Notes: generated from the letters alone by a model not told the origin. Counted from the stretch's first letter, positions 54,101 to 63,999 are shown. The stretch: DNA of 64,000 bases from Polaribacter sejongensis (GCA_949545755.1 CATITK010000018.1:22811-86810), one strand, 5' to 3'. Numbers and translations are program-made.

Positions 54101-55254
54101 TGTATTTATTGCCATTAGTCAGTGAAACAGAACCGGTAAAAGTTGTAAAAATTATTATTTCAGATACAGGGTTAGGCATAGAGAAAGAAGACATAGAAAA
54201 GATTTTTGAGCGTTTTTATCAATCTAAAAAATTAAATAAAACCTACTATGGTAGTACGGGTATTGGTTTAGAGGTTGTAAAGGAGTTTGTTCAATTGCAT
54301 AAAGGCGAAGTTAAGGTTGAAAGTAATGTTGGAGACGGAACTTCTTTTACGATTGTTTTACCAGTGGGTAATACTCATTTTAGTGCCGACGAAATAGTAC
54401 TTGCTACTACAGAAGTTCAGACTCAAAACGAATGGATTGAACCTTTATATATTGGTGCAAAAAAAGAATCGGAAATTAGGTCGACAGAAAGTTTGCAAAA
54501 ATATACCTTACTAATAGTAGAAGACAATTTGGACCTTAAAGAATATTTAAAAGAAGAAATTGGGAGCGATTATAAAGTGTTCATTGCTAGTAATGGAAAA
54601 GAAGGCTTGACGCTCGCCAAAGAAATACTTCCAGACGTTATCCTTACAGATGTAATGATGCCTGAGATGGACGGTATTGATTTTTCTAAACAGATTAAGA
54701 GTAATGTAAGTACAAGCCATATTCCGATATTAATGCTTACTTCCAAAACTACAATTGAGGACAGGATAAAGGGAATTGAAGTTGGTGCCGATGCCTATAT
54801 GGCAAAACCTTTTGATATGCGATTGTTAAGACTTCGTCTTTTACAACTAATAACCAGCAGACAATTAATTTTTAATAAATATTTTAGTTCAATTAGTGAA
54901 ATGCCAGTAGGAATTAAAACGTCGTCTCTTGAGAAGGAATTTATAGAAAAAGTGTTAAACCATATTTACGAGAATATAGGAAATCCAGATTTGAATGTTG
55001 GTATACTCGCAGACAATTTAAACTTAAGTAGAAGTCAGTTTTATAGAAAAATTAAAGCACTTACAAATCAAACTGCAAATGAATTTTTGAGGAATATTAG
55101 ACTTCAAAAAGCGAAACAAATATTAGAAACTGGAAGTACCAACATAAGTGATGTGTGTTATAAAACAGGGTTTTCATCACCTTCTTATTTTTCAAAATGT
55201 TTTAAAAGTTATTTTGGAATGTCACCTACTGAAGTTAAAATAACAAAACCTTAA
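51106..55254 (+). CDS. Hybrid two-component system sensor/regulator (HTCS)
   Basis: A 1382-residue one-protein signalling system, started at the ATG of MKKKYRFLICFLLLLVINIW, a signal peptide or membrane anchor; an upstream in-frame ATG is less fitting. The periplasmic part has many propeller repeats (IWIGTDGSGLNRFDG, LWIGTRGSGLCKYN) and a Y_Y_Y domain (about 690-795). A membrane helix is near 804-823. Inside are the His kinase with H859 in ISHEFRTPLT, the ATPase (DTGLGIEKEDIEKIFERFYQ), a receiver with phospho-acceptor D1182 (LTDVMMPEMDG) and an AraC-type DNA-binding end (ADNLNLSRSQFYRKIK, CYKTGFSSPSYFSKCFK). It senses a glycan breakdown product and activates the susCD genes downstream. Confidence 0.95.
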   Translation: MKKKYRFLICFLLLLVINIWSQKPIKKYVFVNIKESVSEIGVRSIIQDQYGLIWIGTDGSGLNRFDGVDYKTYTSKIKDDTSLNSNIIYCSYIDVKNRLWFGTDAGLNLYDRKNDRFKRITLNEFKSNEEVSIRSLKGDQKGNLYVGTFEHGLFQINLETLKVAEIVCEEYPLTINSIEVDATGKVYAATNKGLKEIDSKTNILKSSLFKIKNEVREIKDPLQYLLIDNNTLWVGTSNNGLYKIKQVDNRNYQQFDIAHFLISENRLLSIIKLPDGTLMCSRENDGLFHIDVNGHVLNHYLSRRTNESSILSNSIWSLYLDRNKRIWLGYYNAGIGVYDQLYDKFEEIESLGDNLNSLKNTAVTAIVEDNYDKLWIAMDGGGIDVFDSKLNKSTHISSSENKTYSGLTNDYIVSLFVDSKQNIWAGSWANGLFFLKNGSKNFVKYTTKNSNLKSNNILSIAEELDGTIWFASWGKGLHSYNPQSQKITYHNSEPFLKKGITNSFGRKVLIAKNGDLWLTTTNKGLFKIKKSKENTFSIVSMASKMYEASDSDVSTNHVLSLFESSDGSLWIGTRGSGLCKYNLETDSFRWYDERNGLEAINVLGIIEDLKGDIWLSSNSGISKFDINNNTFTRFTKNDGLLSNDFYINSTYRDSQGILYFGNYKGINYFNPSKISTNNIESSLYLTGFKLFNRLVTLNEKDTPLKNVIGETSSITLNHTQSVFTIEYTGINFTRPEKNRYAYYLEGFEEDWNYVGSLRSATYTNLDGGKYTFKLKSANSDGVWNKEPLILKIKVLPPWWKTNLALFIYIFFFLLGIYFMYRLAQRRLRIKQEANFEEIRRLQEKDLNEKKFQFFTNISHEFRTPLTLIMSPINDIIKDESLKLPDGIKKKHTIIYKNTQRLYRLINELLDFRKLELNKARVRALEFNLVDFTKDIISYFKEEALSIGIEVSLDTEATNIPFWCDKSMMEKVIFNILSNAMKVTPRGGVINIDLEATDALYLLPLVSETEPVKVVKIIISDTGLGIEKEDIEKIFERFYQSKKLNKTYYGSTGIGLEVVKEFVQLHKGEVKVESNVGDGTSFTIVLPVGNTHFSADEIVLATTEVQTQNEWIEPLYIGAKKESEIRSTESLQKYTLLIVEDNLDLKEYLKEEIGSDYKVFIASNGKEGLTLAKEILPDVILTDVMMPEMDGIDFSKQIKSNVSTSHIPILMLTSKTTIEDRIKGIEVGADAYMAKPFDMRLLRLRLLQLITSRQLIFNKYFSSISEMPVGIKTSSLEKEFIEKVLNHIYENIGNPDLNVGILADNLNLSRSQFYRKIKALTNQTANEFLRNIRLQKAKQILETGSTNISDVCYKTGFSSPSYFSKCFKSYFGMSPTEVKITKP

Positions 55255-56021
55255 ATTTTTTTTATAACATAGAAGTAGTGAAAAATAATTAATACAAGCT
55301 TGTATTTAAAAACCTTCCTGTCCATTATTTAAGTTGCCAATAGAACAAGATTTCCTTTCTGTGTTGTCAAATAAGTTTTAAAACAACCTATTAATTCTTT
55401 TAAGTGAAACATAAAAATAGAATCTTAATGTTCCTGCTTTTTGTGCTACAAGGCTTCTTTGTTTGATTGGAAATATTCCTGCGAGTTTCTACACAGCTAT
55501 TTTCAATAAAAGTATACTCCCCTTAAAATTAATATAGATGTTCTTTCCTAAGATTCATCTATCAATAAAAGAGTATCGAAAATAAAGATGTTTTAATTTT
55601 CATACATACTTACCAAAAAGAACAAACAAATAACCCTGCTTTGAATTAAAGAATAGTTCCTTTAAAAATAAAGATTTCTGCTTTTGTCCGAGATTGAAGC
55701 ACAGGCGCTATCATTTTTGCTGCACTACCTATAAAAAATACAGCATTCGCTTCGTTTTTAACAAGAATGCTTAAAAAATGCATCCATATGCCGCAAAGCT
55801 CATATTCTAAATTTAAGAAATAATTAACCTTTGTGATCTATGGGATTTATTTTTTCTAGATGAGTTAGTACTATAAGTGTGCTTTTATTGCCAGCAATCA
55901 TTTTACTATTACATTATGATTGTGGTCATTTTTTTTTAAAAACTACTTAAAAGTGAAGCTCTTACTTGCTGAAAATAATCTCAAAAAAATCAATTAACTA
56001 CAAATTTTAAATTTACATTTT
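55255..56021. other. Long gene-free stretch before susC with possible remnants
   Basis: About 770 bases. On the minus strand two coding-like pieces are seen: NEANAVFFIGSAAKMIAPVL with further residues to a stop at 55646, and lower down AGIFPIKQRSLVAQKAGTLR. I cannot name the family, and they may be chance. The rest should hold the HTCS-controlled susC promoter, but no TAnnTTTG box stands near the start. Confidence 0.3.
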
Positions 56022-59000
56022 ATGAAAAACAAAGTACTAAAAAAATTAATGCTCTCAGTATTTTTACTGCTAGGAAGTATTATGTATGGGCAATCTGTAT
56101 CGGGTATTGTTTCCGAAAAGAATGGGCCAGTTCCCGGTGTTAATGTAATGGTCAAAGGAGCCAGTAAAGGGACATCAACAGATTTTGATGGAAAATTTGA
56201 ATTACAAGCCAACAATGGAGACGTTTTAGTCTTTTCATATATTGGTTTTGTATCTCAAGAGATTGATTTTACAGGGCAAGCTACAATAGATGTAACTTTG
56301 GTTGAAGACGCTACTCAATTAGAAGAAATTGTAGTTGTAGGTTATGGAACTAAAAAGAAAAGTTTGGTAACGGGTGCTATTTCTAGTCTTGATGCTAAAG
56401 ATATTCAAAACTCTTCAGCACCACGTGTAGAACAGATTTTACAGGGTAAAACTTCAGGGGTAACTGTTGTATCTTCATCTGGAGCGCCAGGTTCTGGAGC
56501 AAAAATAAGAATTAGAGGTGCTGGGTCTAATGGTAATTCAGATCCTTTATTTGTTGTAGATGGTATTAAGGTAAGTTCAATTGATAATATTTCACCAAAC
56601 GATATTGCAAATATTGAAGTTTTAAAAGATGCTGCTTCCTCTGCAATTTATGGAACACAAGGAGCAAATGGTGTTATTTTAGTGACGACTAAACAGGGTA
56701 AAATTGGTGAAACTGTAGTTACTTATAATTCACAAATTGCATCACAAACAGTTAGAACTCAAATGGAGTTAATGGATGCTTCTCAATTTGTAACTTATTT
56801 TCAAGAAGCTGGAGAATCAAGTGTGGTAGATAATGGTATTAACACCAATTGGTTAGATGAAACTTTTCAAACTGCATTTTTAACGAGACATGATATTAGT
56901 ATTTCTGGAGCAAATGAAAAAACATCATTTTACTTCTCGGGTTCTTATATCGACCAAGAAGGTGTCGTTGGAGATGACGCAAAATATGAAAGATTTACAG
57001 GAAGATTAAATTTAAAAAGTCAAGTAAAAGACTGGTTAGAAATAGGTGCTAATATTACGTATTCAAATATTGGATCGTCTCCTATTACTGAAGATGATTC
57101 TACAGGAGGAATTGTAAATCATGCATTAATATTAGATCCTTTAACTCCAGTCACTTATTCAGGAACATTACCTCAAAGAGCACTAGATGGTGTTGCTGCA
57201 GGTACTGCAATGACAGACAGTAAAGGAAACGTATATGGGTACCCAACATACTCAACAGGAGAAGTTACAAATCCTGTAGGATCTGCTAATTATCGATTTA
57301 GAGGTGGTATTGATTCAGATAAAATTTTAACGTCTCTTTATGCGAAATTAAAATTAGCTGAAGGCTTATCATTTACATCAAGATTTGGATATGAAAGATC
57401 AAATACTTTTGATAATAGATGGACGCCTATTTGGTCAGTATCTGCCGAAGCACAAAATACGTCGGTACTTTTAAACAATCAAATTGATAGAAATTCTAGA
57501 TGGTTATGGGAAAATTTCGCAAGCTATACAAAGGAAATAGGAAGTCATAATTTTACTGGATTATTAGGATATTCAGCTGAAAAAGTAAGAGCGCCTTCTT
57601 ATTCTTTAAGAGGATCAGATGTTCATGACCAAACAGATGAATTTGCATATTTTGATTTTTCTAATAGAGATAATGATGTTATTGGTGGTGGAGTTTTCGA
57701 AAGAACAGGAAAATCTGTATTTGCTAGATTATCTTATGATTATCAAGGGAAATATTTAATAGAAGGATCTTTAAGATATGATACTTCAAGTTTTTTTCCA
57801 ACGGATAAAAAATCAGGATATTTTCCAGCGATTTCTGCTGGTTGGATACTTTCAAAAGAAAATTTCTGGAAAGAAGATTCAAAAATTAACTACGCTAAAT
57901 TACGAGCTAGTTGGGGACAAAACGGGAGTGATAATAATTTAGGAACTTATATTAGTAATTTAATCTTTCAAACGGTTGCTCAAGAAGCAGGAGTAGTACC
58001 TGTTACTTATCAAGGACTTACTGGAATTACTCCAGGGAATTTACCAAATCTAGATTTAGGTTGGGAACGTTCAGAGCAATTAGATCTTGGTCTAGATTTT
58101 AGAGCTTTTGACAACAGACTTAATTTCTCAGCAGATTATTATGTTAAAACAACCAGAGATTTACTTATCGTGAATGGAAACATTATTGCACCACCATCTT
58201 TAGGAGTAGGTGTGCCTTCTATCAACGCAGGAACAGTAGAAAATAAAGGATTTGAATTTGAAATTGGTTATAATGATACTACAGATAGTGGTTTTAGTTA
58301 TGGTATAAATTTAAACTTATCTACCCTTAAGAATGAAGTTACAGAAATTAATTTTGTAGGTGAAAAAGGTTTCATTCAAGGAGCAGGTGCTCCTCAAAAT
58401 AATGATGGTATTACACGATTTAAAAAAGGAAGCCCATTATGGTATTTCCACGGATACAAGACAGATGGTGTAGACCCAGCAACGGGAGAATTAATTATTG
58501 TTGACACTGATGGTGTTGCAGGGATTACTTCAAATGATAAAACTGAAATTGGTTCACCGCATCCAGATATACTTTATGGAGGAAGTTTAGATTTTGGATA
58601 TAAAGGACTAGACTTAAGTATTCGTTTCCAAGGAACACAAGGAAATGATATTTTTGCAGCGTATCATCAACCATCAAGACCTATTACAAACAAACCTGTT
58701 GAATTTTTTACAGGGAGATGGCAAAAAGCAGGAGATATTGCATCTTATCCGTCAGCAGCAAATGCGAATAGTACCTATGATACAGATTTAATGGTTCAAG
58801 ACGGTTCTTATATGAGAATTAAACAAATTCAATTAGGTTATAACTTTCCAACAAATGTAGCTGAGAAGATTAAATTAAAGAAATTAAGAACTTATATTTC
58901 TTTAGATGACTACTTTACATTTACAAAGTACAATGGTTTAGATCCAGAAGCAGGAAGTTTCTCAGACAACAGTATTGGTGTAGACAGAGGTTTCTATCCA

Positions 59001-59042
59001 ATTCCATCAAAATTATTACTAGGATTATCATTAGAATTTTAA
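56022..59042 (+). CDS. susC: SusC/RagA-type TonB-linked outer-membrane transporter
   Basis: A 1006-residue importer of oligosaccharides. Signal peptide to MYGQ, then a carboxypeptidase-regulatory-like domain (GIVSEKNGPVPGVNVMVKG, DFDGKFEL), then the TonB-interaction start EEIVVVGYGTKKKSLVTGAI. The plug has KTSGVTVVSSSGAPGSGAK and IRGAGSNGNSDPLFVVDGI; the barrel ends in LLLGLSLEF. The outer-membrane pore works with the SusD lid encoded 17 bases downstream. Substrate is probably a beta-glucan, judged only from the neighbouring GH3 genes and the GH30 remnant. Confidence 0.96.
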   Translation: MKNKVLKKLMLSVFLLLGSIMYGQSVSGIVSEKNGPVPGVNVMVKGASKGTSTDFDGKFELQANNGDVLVFSYIGFVSQEIDFTGQATIDVTLVEDATQLEEIVVVGYGTKKKSLVTGAISSLDAKDIQNSSAPRVEQILQGKTSGVTVVSSSGAPGSGAKIRIRGAGSNGNSDPLFVVDGIKVSSIDNISPNDIANIEVLKDAASSAIYGTQGANGVILVTTKQGKIGETVVTYNSQIASQTVRTQMELMDASQFVTYFQEAGESSVVDNGINTNWLDETFQTAFLTRHDISISGANEKTSFYFSGSYIDQEGVVGDDAKYERFTGRLNLKSQVKDWLEIGANITYSNIGSSPITEDDSTGGIVNHALILDPLTPVTYSGTLPQRALDGVAAGTAMTDSKGNVYGYPTYSTGEVTNPVGSANYRFRGGIDSDKILTSLYAKLKLAEGLSFTSRFGYERSNTFDNRWTPIWSVSAEAQNTSVLLNNQIDRNSRWLWENFASYTKEIGSHNFTGLLGYSAEKVRAPSYSLRGSDVHDQTDEFAYFDFSNRDNDVIGGGVFERTGKSVFARLSYDYQGKYLIEGSLRYDTSSFFPTDKKSGYFPAISAGWILSKENFWKEDSKINYAKLRASWGQNGSDNNLGTYISNLIFQTVAQEAGVVPVTYQGLTGITPGNLPNLDLGWERSEQLDLGLDFRAFDNRLNFSADYYVKTTRDLLIVNGNIIAPPSLGVGVPSINAGTVENKGFEFEIGYNDTTDSGFSYGINLNLSTLKNEVTEINFVGEKGFIQGAGAPQNNDGITRFKKGSPLWYFHGYKTDGVDPATGELIIVDTDGVAGITSNDKTEIGSPHPDILYGGSLDFGYKGLDLSIRFQGTQGNDIFAAYHQPSRPITNKPVEFFTGRWQKAGDIASYPSAANANSTYDTDLMVQDGSYMRIKQIQLGYNFPTNVAEKIKLKKLRTYISLDDYFTFTKYNGLDPEAGSFSDNSIGVDRGFYPIPSKLLLGLSLEF

Positions 59043-59059
59043 TAAAAAAATAATAGAAC

Positions 59060-60592
59060 ATGAAAAAAATAATATATAGCGCTTTAGCTGTCTTGCTTAT
59101 AAGTACGGCGTGTAGCGAAGAATTTACAGATATAGCACCAGTAGGTGTGCTAGAAAGTTCAACCTTTTTTGAAAAAGAAAGTAATGCGGAAGAAGCCTTA
59201 ATTGGTTTATATGACTTAATGCAATTCAATTATGCAAAAGATTGGAGTAGTGCTTTCTTTTTAAAACAAATCCCTGGTGATGCAGCAAATGCAGGAGGTC
59301 CTGTTAGTGATGACCAACCACAGTTGCAAGAAATAGATGATCATACAAATATTTCTATTTCAAACCCTTCTATTGAAAGTGTGTGGGCAGGATATTATAA
59401 AACTATTGCTTTAGCTAATACAATTATTAATACAGTGGAAGCTGGTTCTTTAGGCAATAAAGAATTTGTTATTGCAGAAGCAAAATTTATGAGAGCTTGG
59501 TGCTATTTTGAATTAACAACAATGTGGGGAGATGTACCATTAAGATTGGTAAATCCTACAGAAATTAGTCCATTAGCATTTGCGGTACCAAAGAGTACTA
59601 GAGCAGAAGTATATAAAATTGTTGAAGCAGATTTAACAGCTGCAATAGCTGGCTTACCAGAGAAGGGAGCTGTAAGTCATGTCTTTAGAGTGTCAAAAGG
59701 TACTGCACAAGCAACTTTAGGGAAAGTATTAGTGTTTCAAGGAAAGAATACAGCTGCAATTCCTTTATTTGAAGCTGTGATATCTAATGCATCATATGAT
59801 TTAGAAACTGATGTTGCTGATGTTTATTTAGAAAAAACAGAATTTGGGATAGAATCATTATTTGAATTAGGATTTATTTCAACCAACGGAGTTGATTGGG
59901 GTAATGTAGCTTGGGGAGGTCGTGTAGAAAGTAATTTACATGTCCAGTTAATGGGACCTCGTGGTGATGGTGTTTTTGATTTAACAGGTACTGATCTTAT
60001 CAACGGATGGGGATTCAATCTTCCAACGGATAAATTAGTCAAAGCTTTTGAAGCTGCTGGTGATGTAAAACGTAAAGCTGCTACAGTAATGACGGAAGGT
60101 GAACTTAATCTTCTTGGGGGTAGCTATGATGCAACCAAGAATCATTGGGATTACGAAGGAGCTATAAGAACTAAATATGCAACAAGTGAATCTCAAACTT
60201 CTAGTAGTGGAGTTAAGGAATTAAATTATACAACTAACTGGAGAGTGTTTAGATATGCAGAAGTATTATTATTAGCGGCTGAAGCTTATAATGCAGAAGG
60301 ACAGGATGCTAAGGCGAGAGTTGAGTTGAATAAAATAAGACTTAGAGCAGGATTAGCAGAGGTGTCTGCAACTTTAGCAGGAACGGATTTATTTGATGCA
60401 ATTGTAAATGAAAAATATTTAGAGTTAGCACATGAAGGACAACGTTTTTGGGATTTAGTTAGATGGGGAAAAGCAAATGCAGAATTAGCTGTTGCTGGTT
60501 ATACATCGAAAAATGATTTATTTCCTATTCCTTTAGCAGAAATTAGTAAGAATGAAGCATTAACTACTGCAGATCAAAATCCTGGGTACTAA
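59060..60592 (+). CDS. susD: SusD/RagB-type surface glycan-binding lipoprotein
   Basis: A 510-residue lipoprotein with lipobox ISTAC (C18). The N-terminal SusD domain has FFEKESNAEEALIGLYDLM, AEAKFMRAWCYFELTTMWGD and VPLRLVNP. The C-terminal domain shows NWRVFRYAEVLLLAAEAYN, ELNKIRLRAGL, YLELAHEGQRFWDLVRWGKA and FPIPLAEISKN, the standard ending. It caps SusC at the cell surface and binds the incoming glycan. A strong terminator follows. Confidence 0.96.
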   Translation: MKKIIYSALAVLLISTACSEEFTDIAPVGVLESSTFFEKESNAEEALIGLYDLMQFNYAKDWSSAFFLKQIPGDAANAGGPVSDDQPQLQEIDDHTNISISNPSIESVWAGYYKTIALANTIINTVEAGSLGNKEFVIAEAKFMRAWCYFELTTMWGDVPLRLVNPTEISPLAFAVPKSTRAEVYKIVEADLTAAIAGLPEKGAVSHVFRVSKGTAQATLGKVLVFQGKNTAAIPLFEAVISNASYDLETDVADVYLEKTEFGIESLFELGFISTNGVDWGNVAWGGRVESNLHVQLMGPRGDGVFDLTGTDLINGWGFNLPTDKLVKAFEAAGDVKRKAATVMTEGELNLLGGSYDATKNHWDYEGAIRTKYATSESQTSSSGVKELNYTTNWRVFRYAEVLLLAAEAYNAEGQDAKARVELNKIRLRAGLAEVSATLAGTDLFDAIVNEKYLELAHEGQRFWDLVRWGKANAELAVAGYTSKNDLFPIPLAEISKNEALTTADQNPGY

Positions 60593-61287
60593 AAGTAGTT
60601 TTATTACTTAGATTTATTTTAAAGGCAACGTGTTTACCACGTTGCCTTTTTTTTTGGTAAATAATTACACGCTTAGCATAGTAATAAAAGTAGATAATTT
60701 CTAAGTTATTATATAGAGCGCCCGTGTTTCTTTGTTATCACAACAAACTCCTGTTATCTGATTTTTTTTAAACATATTTTAGGCCATCTCAAAGTAAAAA
60801 TGATATAAGTAACTACCTATACTTAAAAAAGATTAGCGTTCTAAGTGTTTTATCAGGTTAAATTATTTTTAAAGCTGACAGTAAACACTATTTTTAGTAG
60901 GTTTTGAGCCGATGTTTTAAATATAAAACGAGATAACTATCCAAACGTATTTTCAAAGATGAATGAAATTTTAGTTAATTTGTTATAAGTGAGACGAAAA
61001 GTCCAGGTGTTTTAATTACTGATAATACTTGTATTCTAGAGATTTAAGTACTAAGAAAAGTTGGTGTTTTTGTGCTATTTAAAAAGAAATGGAAAATTGT
61101 GTTTTCATTTAGGTGAGTCTTATATTTTAAAAGGATAAGGTGAAGACCTCGAAGAAAAAAAATAAGAAGTATAAAATATTTTATTGTAACTAAAACAGAT
61201 GTTATTTCTAATTTTTTAAATTTAATACTCTTTTTAGTTTCTATTAAGAGGTCTTTAATTCACGCTCGTTATTTTTATATTCAAAGC
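60593..61287. other. Gene-free stretch between susD and GH3
   Basis: About 690 bases between convergent genes. After the terminator at 60619-60656 I see no coding remnant, repeat or RNA structure on either strand; the sequence is AT-rich throughout. Confidence 0.45.
60619..60656 (+). terminator. Intrinsic terminator after susCD
   Basis: AAAGGCAACGTG / CACGTTGCCTTT, a 12-bp stem with 5-base loop, followed by nine T. It ends the susC-susD transcript. Confidence 0.92.
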
Positions 61288-63498
61288 TTATTTTACTGAA
61301 AAGGTTTTCTTTTTAAAAATATTGTTAGCCGCATTCCCAACGTAAATAATATAATCTCCTTTTTCCAAGTTCCAATCAGAAATAGTCTCATCATAAAAAG
61401 CCAAAGAATTTACAGGTATTTCAATATTAATATTAGATTTTTCACCGGATTTTAATTTTACTTTCTGAAAACCTTTCAACTCTTTTAAAGCCCGTTTAAC
61501 CTTTGATTTTGATTTCCCTATATATATTTGAATAACTTCTGCTCCGTCAATATTTCCGATATTTTTTACTGTGCAAGATACATTTATAGAGGCCTCTTTT
61601 GTATATGTTTTTTTATCAATTTCAATATTTGAAACTTTAAATGATGTATACGAAAGCCCATAACCAAAGGCGTACAATGGTTTTATTTCTTTAGTATCGT
61701 GCCACCTATAGCCAACTAAGATATCTTCTTTGTATTGTTGGGTCATGTCTATTCCGGGGTAAGATATTTCACCAAAAGAATGCGCAGCATTGTCTTCTAA
61801 TTTTATAGGAAACGTAAAGGGCAATTTACCGGAAGGATTTACGGCACCGCTAATAACGTCCGCAATAGCATGACCTGCCATTGATCCTAAATACCAGGTT
61901 TGGATAACCCCTTTCACTTTTTTTAACCATGGCATTGCCACAGCATTTCCTGTAACCAAAACGAATCCTACATTTTGATTCACAGCAACAATATCGTTTA
62001 TCAATGTTTCTTGACCAAATGGGAGTCCAAATTGTTTCCTATCGTCACCTTCGCAATCTTGCAAATGGCTCTTACTTAGACCTCCTACAAATAGTACGAT
62101 ATCTGCTTTTTTAGCCGTTTGAATCGCGGCAACTCTAAGCGAGTCTGCATTTAATTTTGAAGGGATTACTTTGTCATAAACTGAGGGGCCAGATGCAAAG
62201 CCCATGGAGTGAATTATGGTTGCATTTTTATAGCGCGCTCGGATGCCTTGTAAAGGTGAAATCTCAAATTGTGGCTTTAGTTCTGAAGAACCACCACCGG
62301 CAGTCATTGACCTTGTTGCATTTTCTCCAATAACAGCAATAATTAAGTTCTTATCATCTTTAATTGGGAAAAAATTGTTTTCATTTTTTAAAAGTACAAT
62401 CCCTTCAGCAGCTACTTTTCTAGCGACATCATGATGTTCTTTGTTGTTTGCTCTGCCTAAGGGGCGATTATTACTCATGTTCGTGCGAAATCTTAAACGT
62501 AATATTCGTCTCACTTTATCATCCAAAATAGCGAGAGGAATTTCACCGCTTTTTAATTTTTTAAGAAAAGATGTCGCAAGATAATAGTGGTCATAATGGT
62601 TTGATGTTGAGGTTCCTAATCCATCTGTTCCAGTTCCCATTTCTATATCTAAACCAAACATAGCAGACGCTATTGTGCTATGCGCAGAACTCCAATCACT
62701 GATAACCACACCATCATATTTCCAATCCTCTTTCAATATTTTTTTTGTTAAGAGTTCATGATGTGTAGCATATTGCCCTCGAAATTTATTGTAAGCACCC
62801 ATCAATGCCCAAACATTGGCTTTGGTTACAGCAGCTTTAAAAGCGGGTAAATAAATTTCATGTAATGCCCTATCACTCACTTCTACATTTACTTTATCTC
62901 TCCATAATTCTTGATTGTTAAGCGCGTAGTGTTTTACACAAGCAGCCACACCATTTTTTTGAACCCCTTTAATATAAGGAACCACCATTGTTGAAGCTAA
63001 GAATGGGTCTTCTCCCATATATTCAAAATTACGCCCATTTAAAGGTGTTCTATAGATATTAACTCCTGGACCTAATAGCACATCCTTTTTTCTATATCGT
63101 GCTTCTTCTCCAAGGCTAAAACCAAACTGACTTGATAGTTTAGGATTAAAAGTTGCTGCCAAACAAGTAAGTGCAGGAAATGCAGTAATAGAATCGTTTG
63201 TCCAACCTGCGTATGACCAGTCATCCCAACTTATTTCTGCTCTTACACCATGGGGTCCATCTGCCATCCATATTTCTGGAATCCCCAAACGTTCAACACC
63301 TTTGGTGCTAAATTTCGATTGCGCATGACACAAGGCTACTTTCTCTTTAAGAGTTAGTTTTTTTAGTGTATTTTCAATTTTAATTGCAATTGTACTTGAC
63401 GACTGCTCTGTGTTTTGTGCTAAAAACTGCAACTGACTAAAATAGATACAAATAATAAGAATGGAAATCGTAAGAGGAGACTTTGGAGAGGTTTTCAT
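61288..63498 (-). CDS. GH3 beta-glucosidase, second copy
   Basis: A 736-residue secreted glycoside hydrolase with signal peptide to about residue 28 (FLAQ). It is only distantly like the BglX gene upstream in the locus. The nucleophile is D268 in GVVISDWSSA; MADGPHGVR (78-86) and CVKHYALNNQE (187-197) are substrate-site blocks. The second domain is VAAEGIVLLKNENNFFP to GGLSKSHLQDCEGDDR, ending in a fibronectin-like domain (NIGNIDGAEVIQIYIG, GDYIIYVGNAANN). The GPHGVR/NNQE style belongs to the subgroup with beta-glucosidase or related exo activity. It closes the utilisation locus. Confidence 0.93.
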   Translation of the reverse strand: MKTSPKSPLTISILIICIYFSQLQFLAQNTEQSSSTIAIKIENTLKKLTLKEKVALCHAQSKFSTKGVERLGIPEIWMADGPHGVRAEISWDDWSYAGWTNDSITAFPALTCLAATFNPKLSSQFGFSLGEEARYRKKDVLLGPGVNIYRTPLNGRNFEYMGEDPFLASTMVVPYIKGVQKNGVAACVKHYALNNQELWRDKVNVEVSDRALHEIYLPAFKAAVTKANVWALMGAYNKFRGQYATHHELLTKKILKEDWKYDGVVISDWSSAHSTIASAMFGLDIEMGTGTDGLGTSTSNHYDHYYLATSFLKKLKSGEIPLAILDDKVRRILRLRFRTNMSNNRPLGRANNKEHHDVARKVAAEGIVLLKNENNFFPIKDDKNLIIAVIGENATRSMTAGGGSSELKPQFEISPLQGIRARYKNATIIHSMGFASGPSVYDKVIPSKLNADSLRVAAIQTAKKADIVLFVGGLSKSHLQDCEGDDRKQFGLPFGQETLINDIVAVNQNVGFVLVTGNAVAMPWLKKVKGVIQTWYLGSMAGHAIADVISGAVNPSGKLPFTFPIKLEDNAAHSFGEISYPGIDMTQQYKEDILVGYRWHDTKEIKPLYAFGYGLSYTSFKVSNIEIDKKTYTKEASINVSCTVKNIGNIDGAEVIQIYIGKSKSKVKRALKELKGFQKVKLKSGEKSNINIEIPVNSLAFYDETISDWNLEKGDYIIYVGNAANNIFKKKTFSVK

Positions 63499-63805
63499 TT
63501 TTGATACAATTATTTAAAGTGAAAGATAGTATTTTTTTATTTTTGACATTGATCAGAGCGCTATTAATTTTAAATAAATTTAGCTGATTTTTTATGAGAG
63601 GTAAAAGAGGAGGTAATTGAGAGGCTTACTAAATTTACACACTTGTGAGATGGTGCTTTTTTTAATGTTGATTTAAATCTTTATCTACAATTATGGCAGT
63701 AGAATCACAAATTATTTAGCTCCTTTTTTTGTTTTTGCGAATTAGGGAACCCAAATAGGTCACTTATTTGGTTAAACTCAATCAAATTTTATGATTGTTT
63801 AAAAA
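63499..63805. other. Gene-free stretch upstream of the GH3 gene
   Basis: About 300 bases. An inverted repeat CCAAATA/TATTTGG is at 63751-63771. No gene, remnant or clear promoter was recognised. Confidence 0.4.
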
Positions 63806-63846
63806 CAAAAAAACCCTGATAATCTCTAGATTATCAGGGTTTTTTT
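63806..63846. terminator. Bidirectional intrinsic terminator near tRNA-Pro
   Basis: AACCCTGATAATC / GATTATCAGGGTT with a 4-base loop, flanked by A-run and T-run, so it can work on both strands. It ends the tRNA-Pro transcript on the minus strand, 24 bases after the tRNA. Confidence 0.9.
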
Positions 63847-63869
63847 AACTATTCAAATACTTAAATTGG

Positions 63870-63944
63870 TCGGGGTGGCAGGATTCGAACCTGCGACCTC
63901 CTCGTCCCAAACGAGGCGCGATGACCGGGCTACGCTACACCCCG
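63870..63944 (-). tRNA. tRNA-Pro (anticodon TGG)
   Basis: The minus strand gives acceptor CGGGGTG/CACCCCG, anticodon arm CCTCG-TTTGGGA-CGAGG and T-arm GCAGG-TTCGAAT-CCTGC. The anticodon is TGG and the discriminator A. CCA is not encoded. Confidence 0.96.
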
Positions 63945-63969
63945 AAAATGATTGCTCATTTAAGGACTG

Positions 63970-63999
63970 CAAAGATACATCCTTTTTGTAAAAATGCAA
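63970..63999 (-). promoter_or_regulatory. Promoter of tRNA-Pro
   Basis: On the minus strand TTG (63997-63999), a 19-base spacer and TATCTTTG (63970-63977) fit the Bacteroidetes -33/-7 consensus, 25 bases before the tRNA. Confidence 0.65.
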
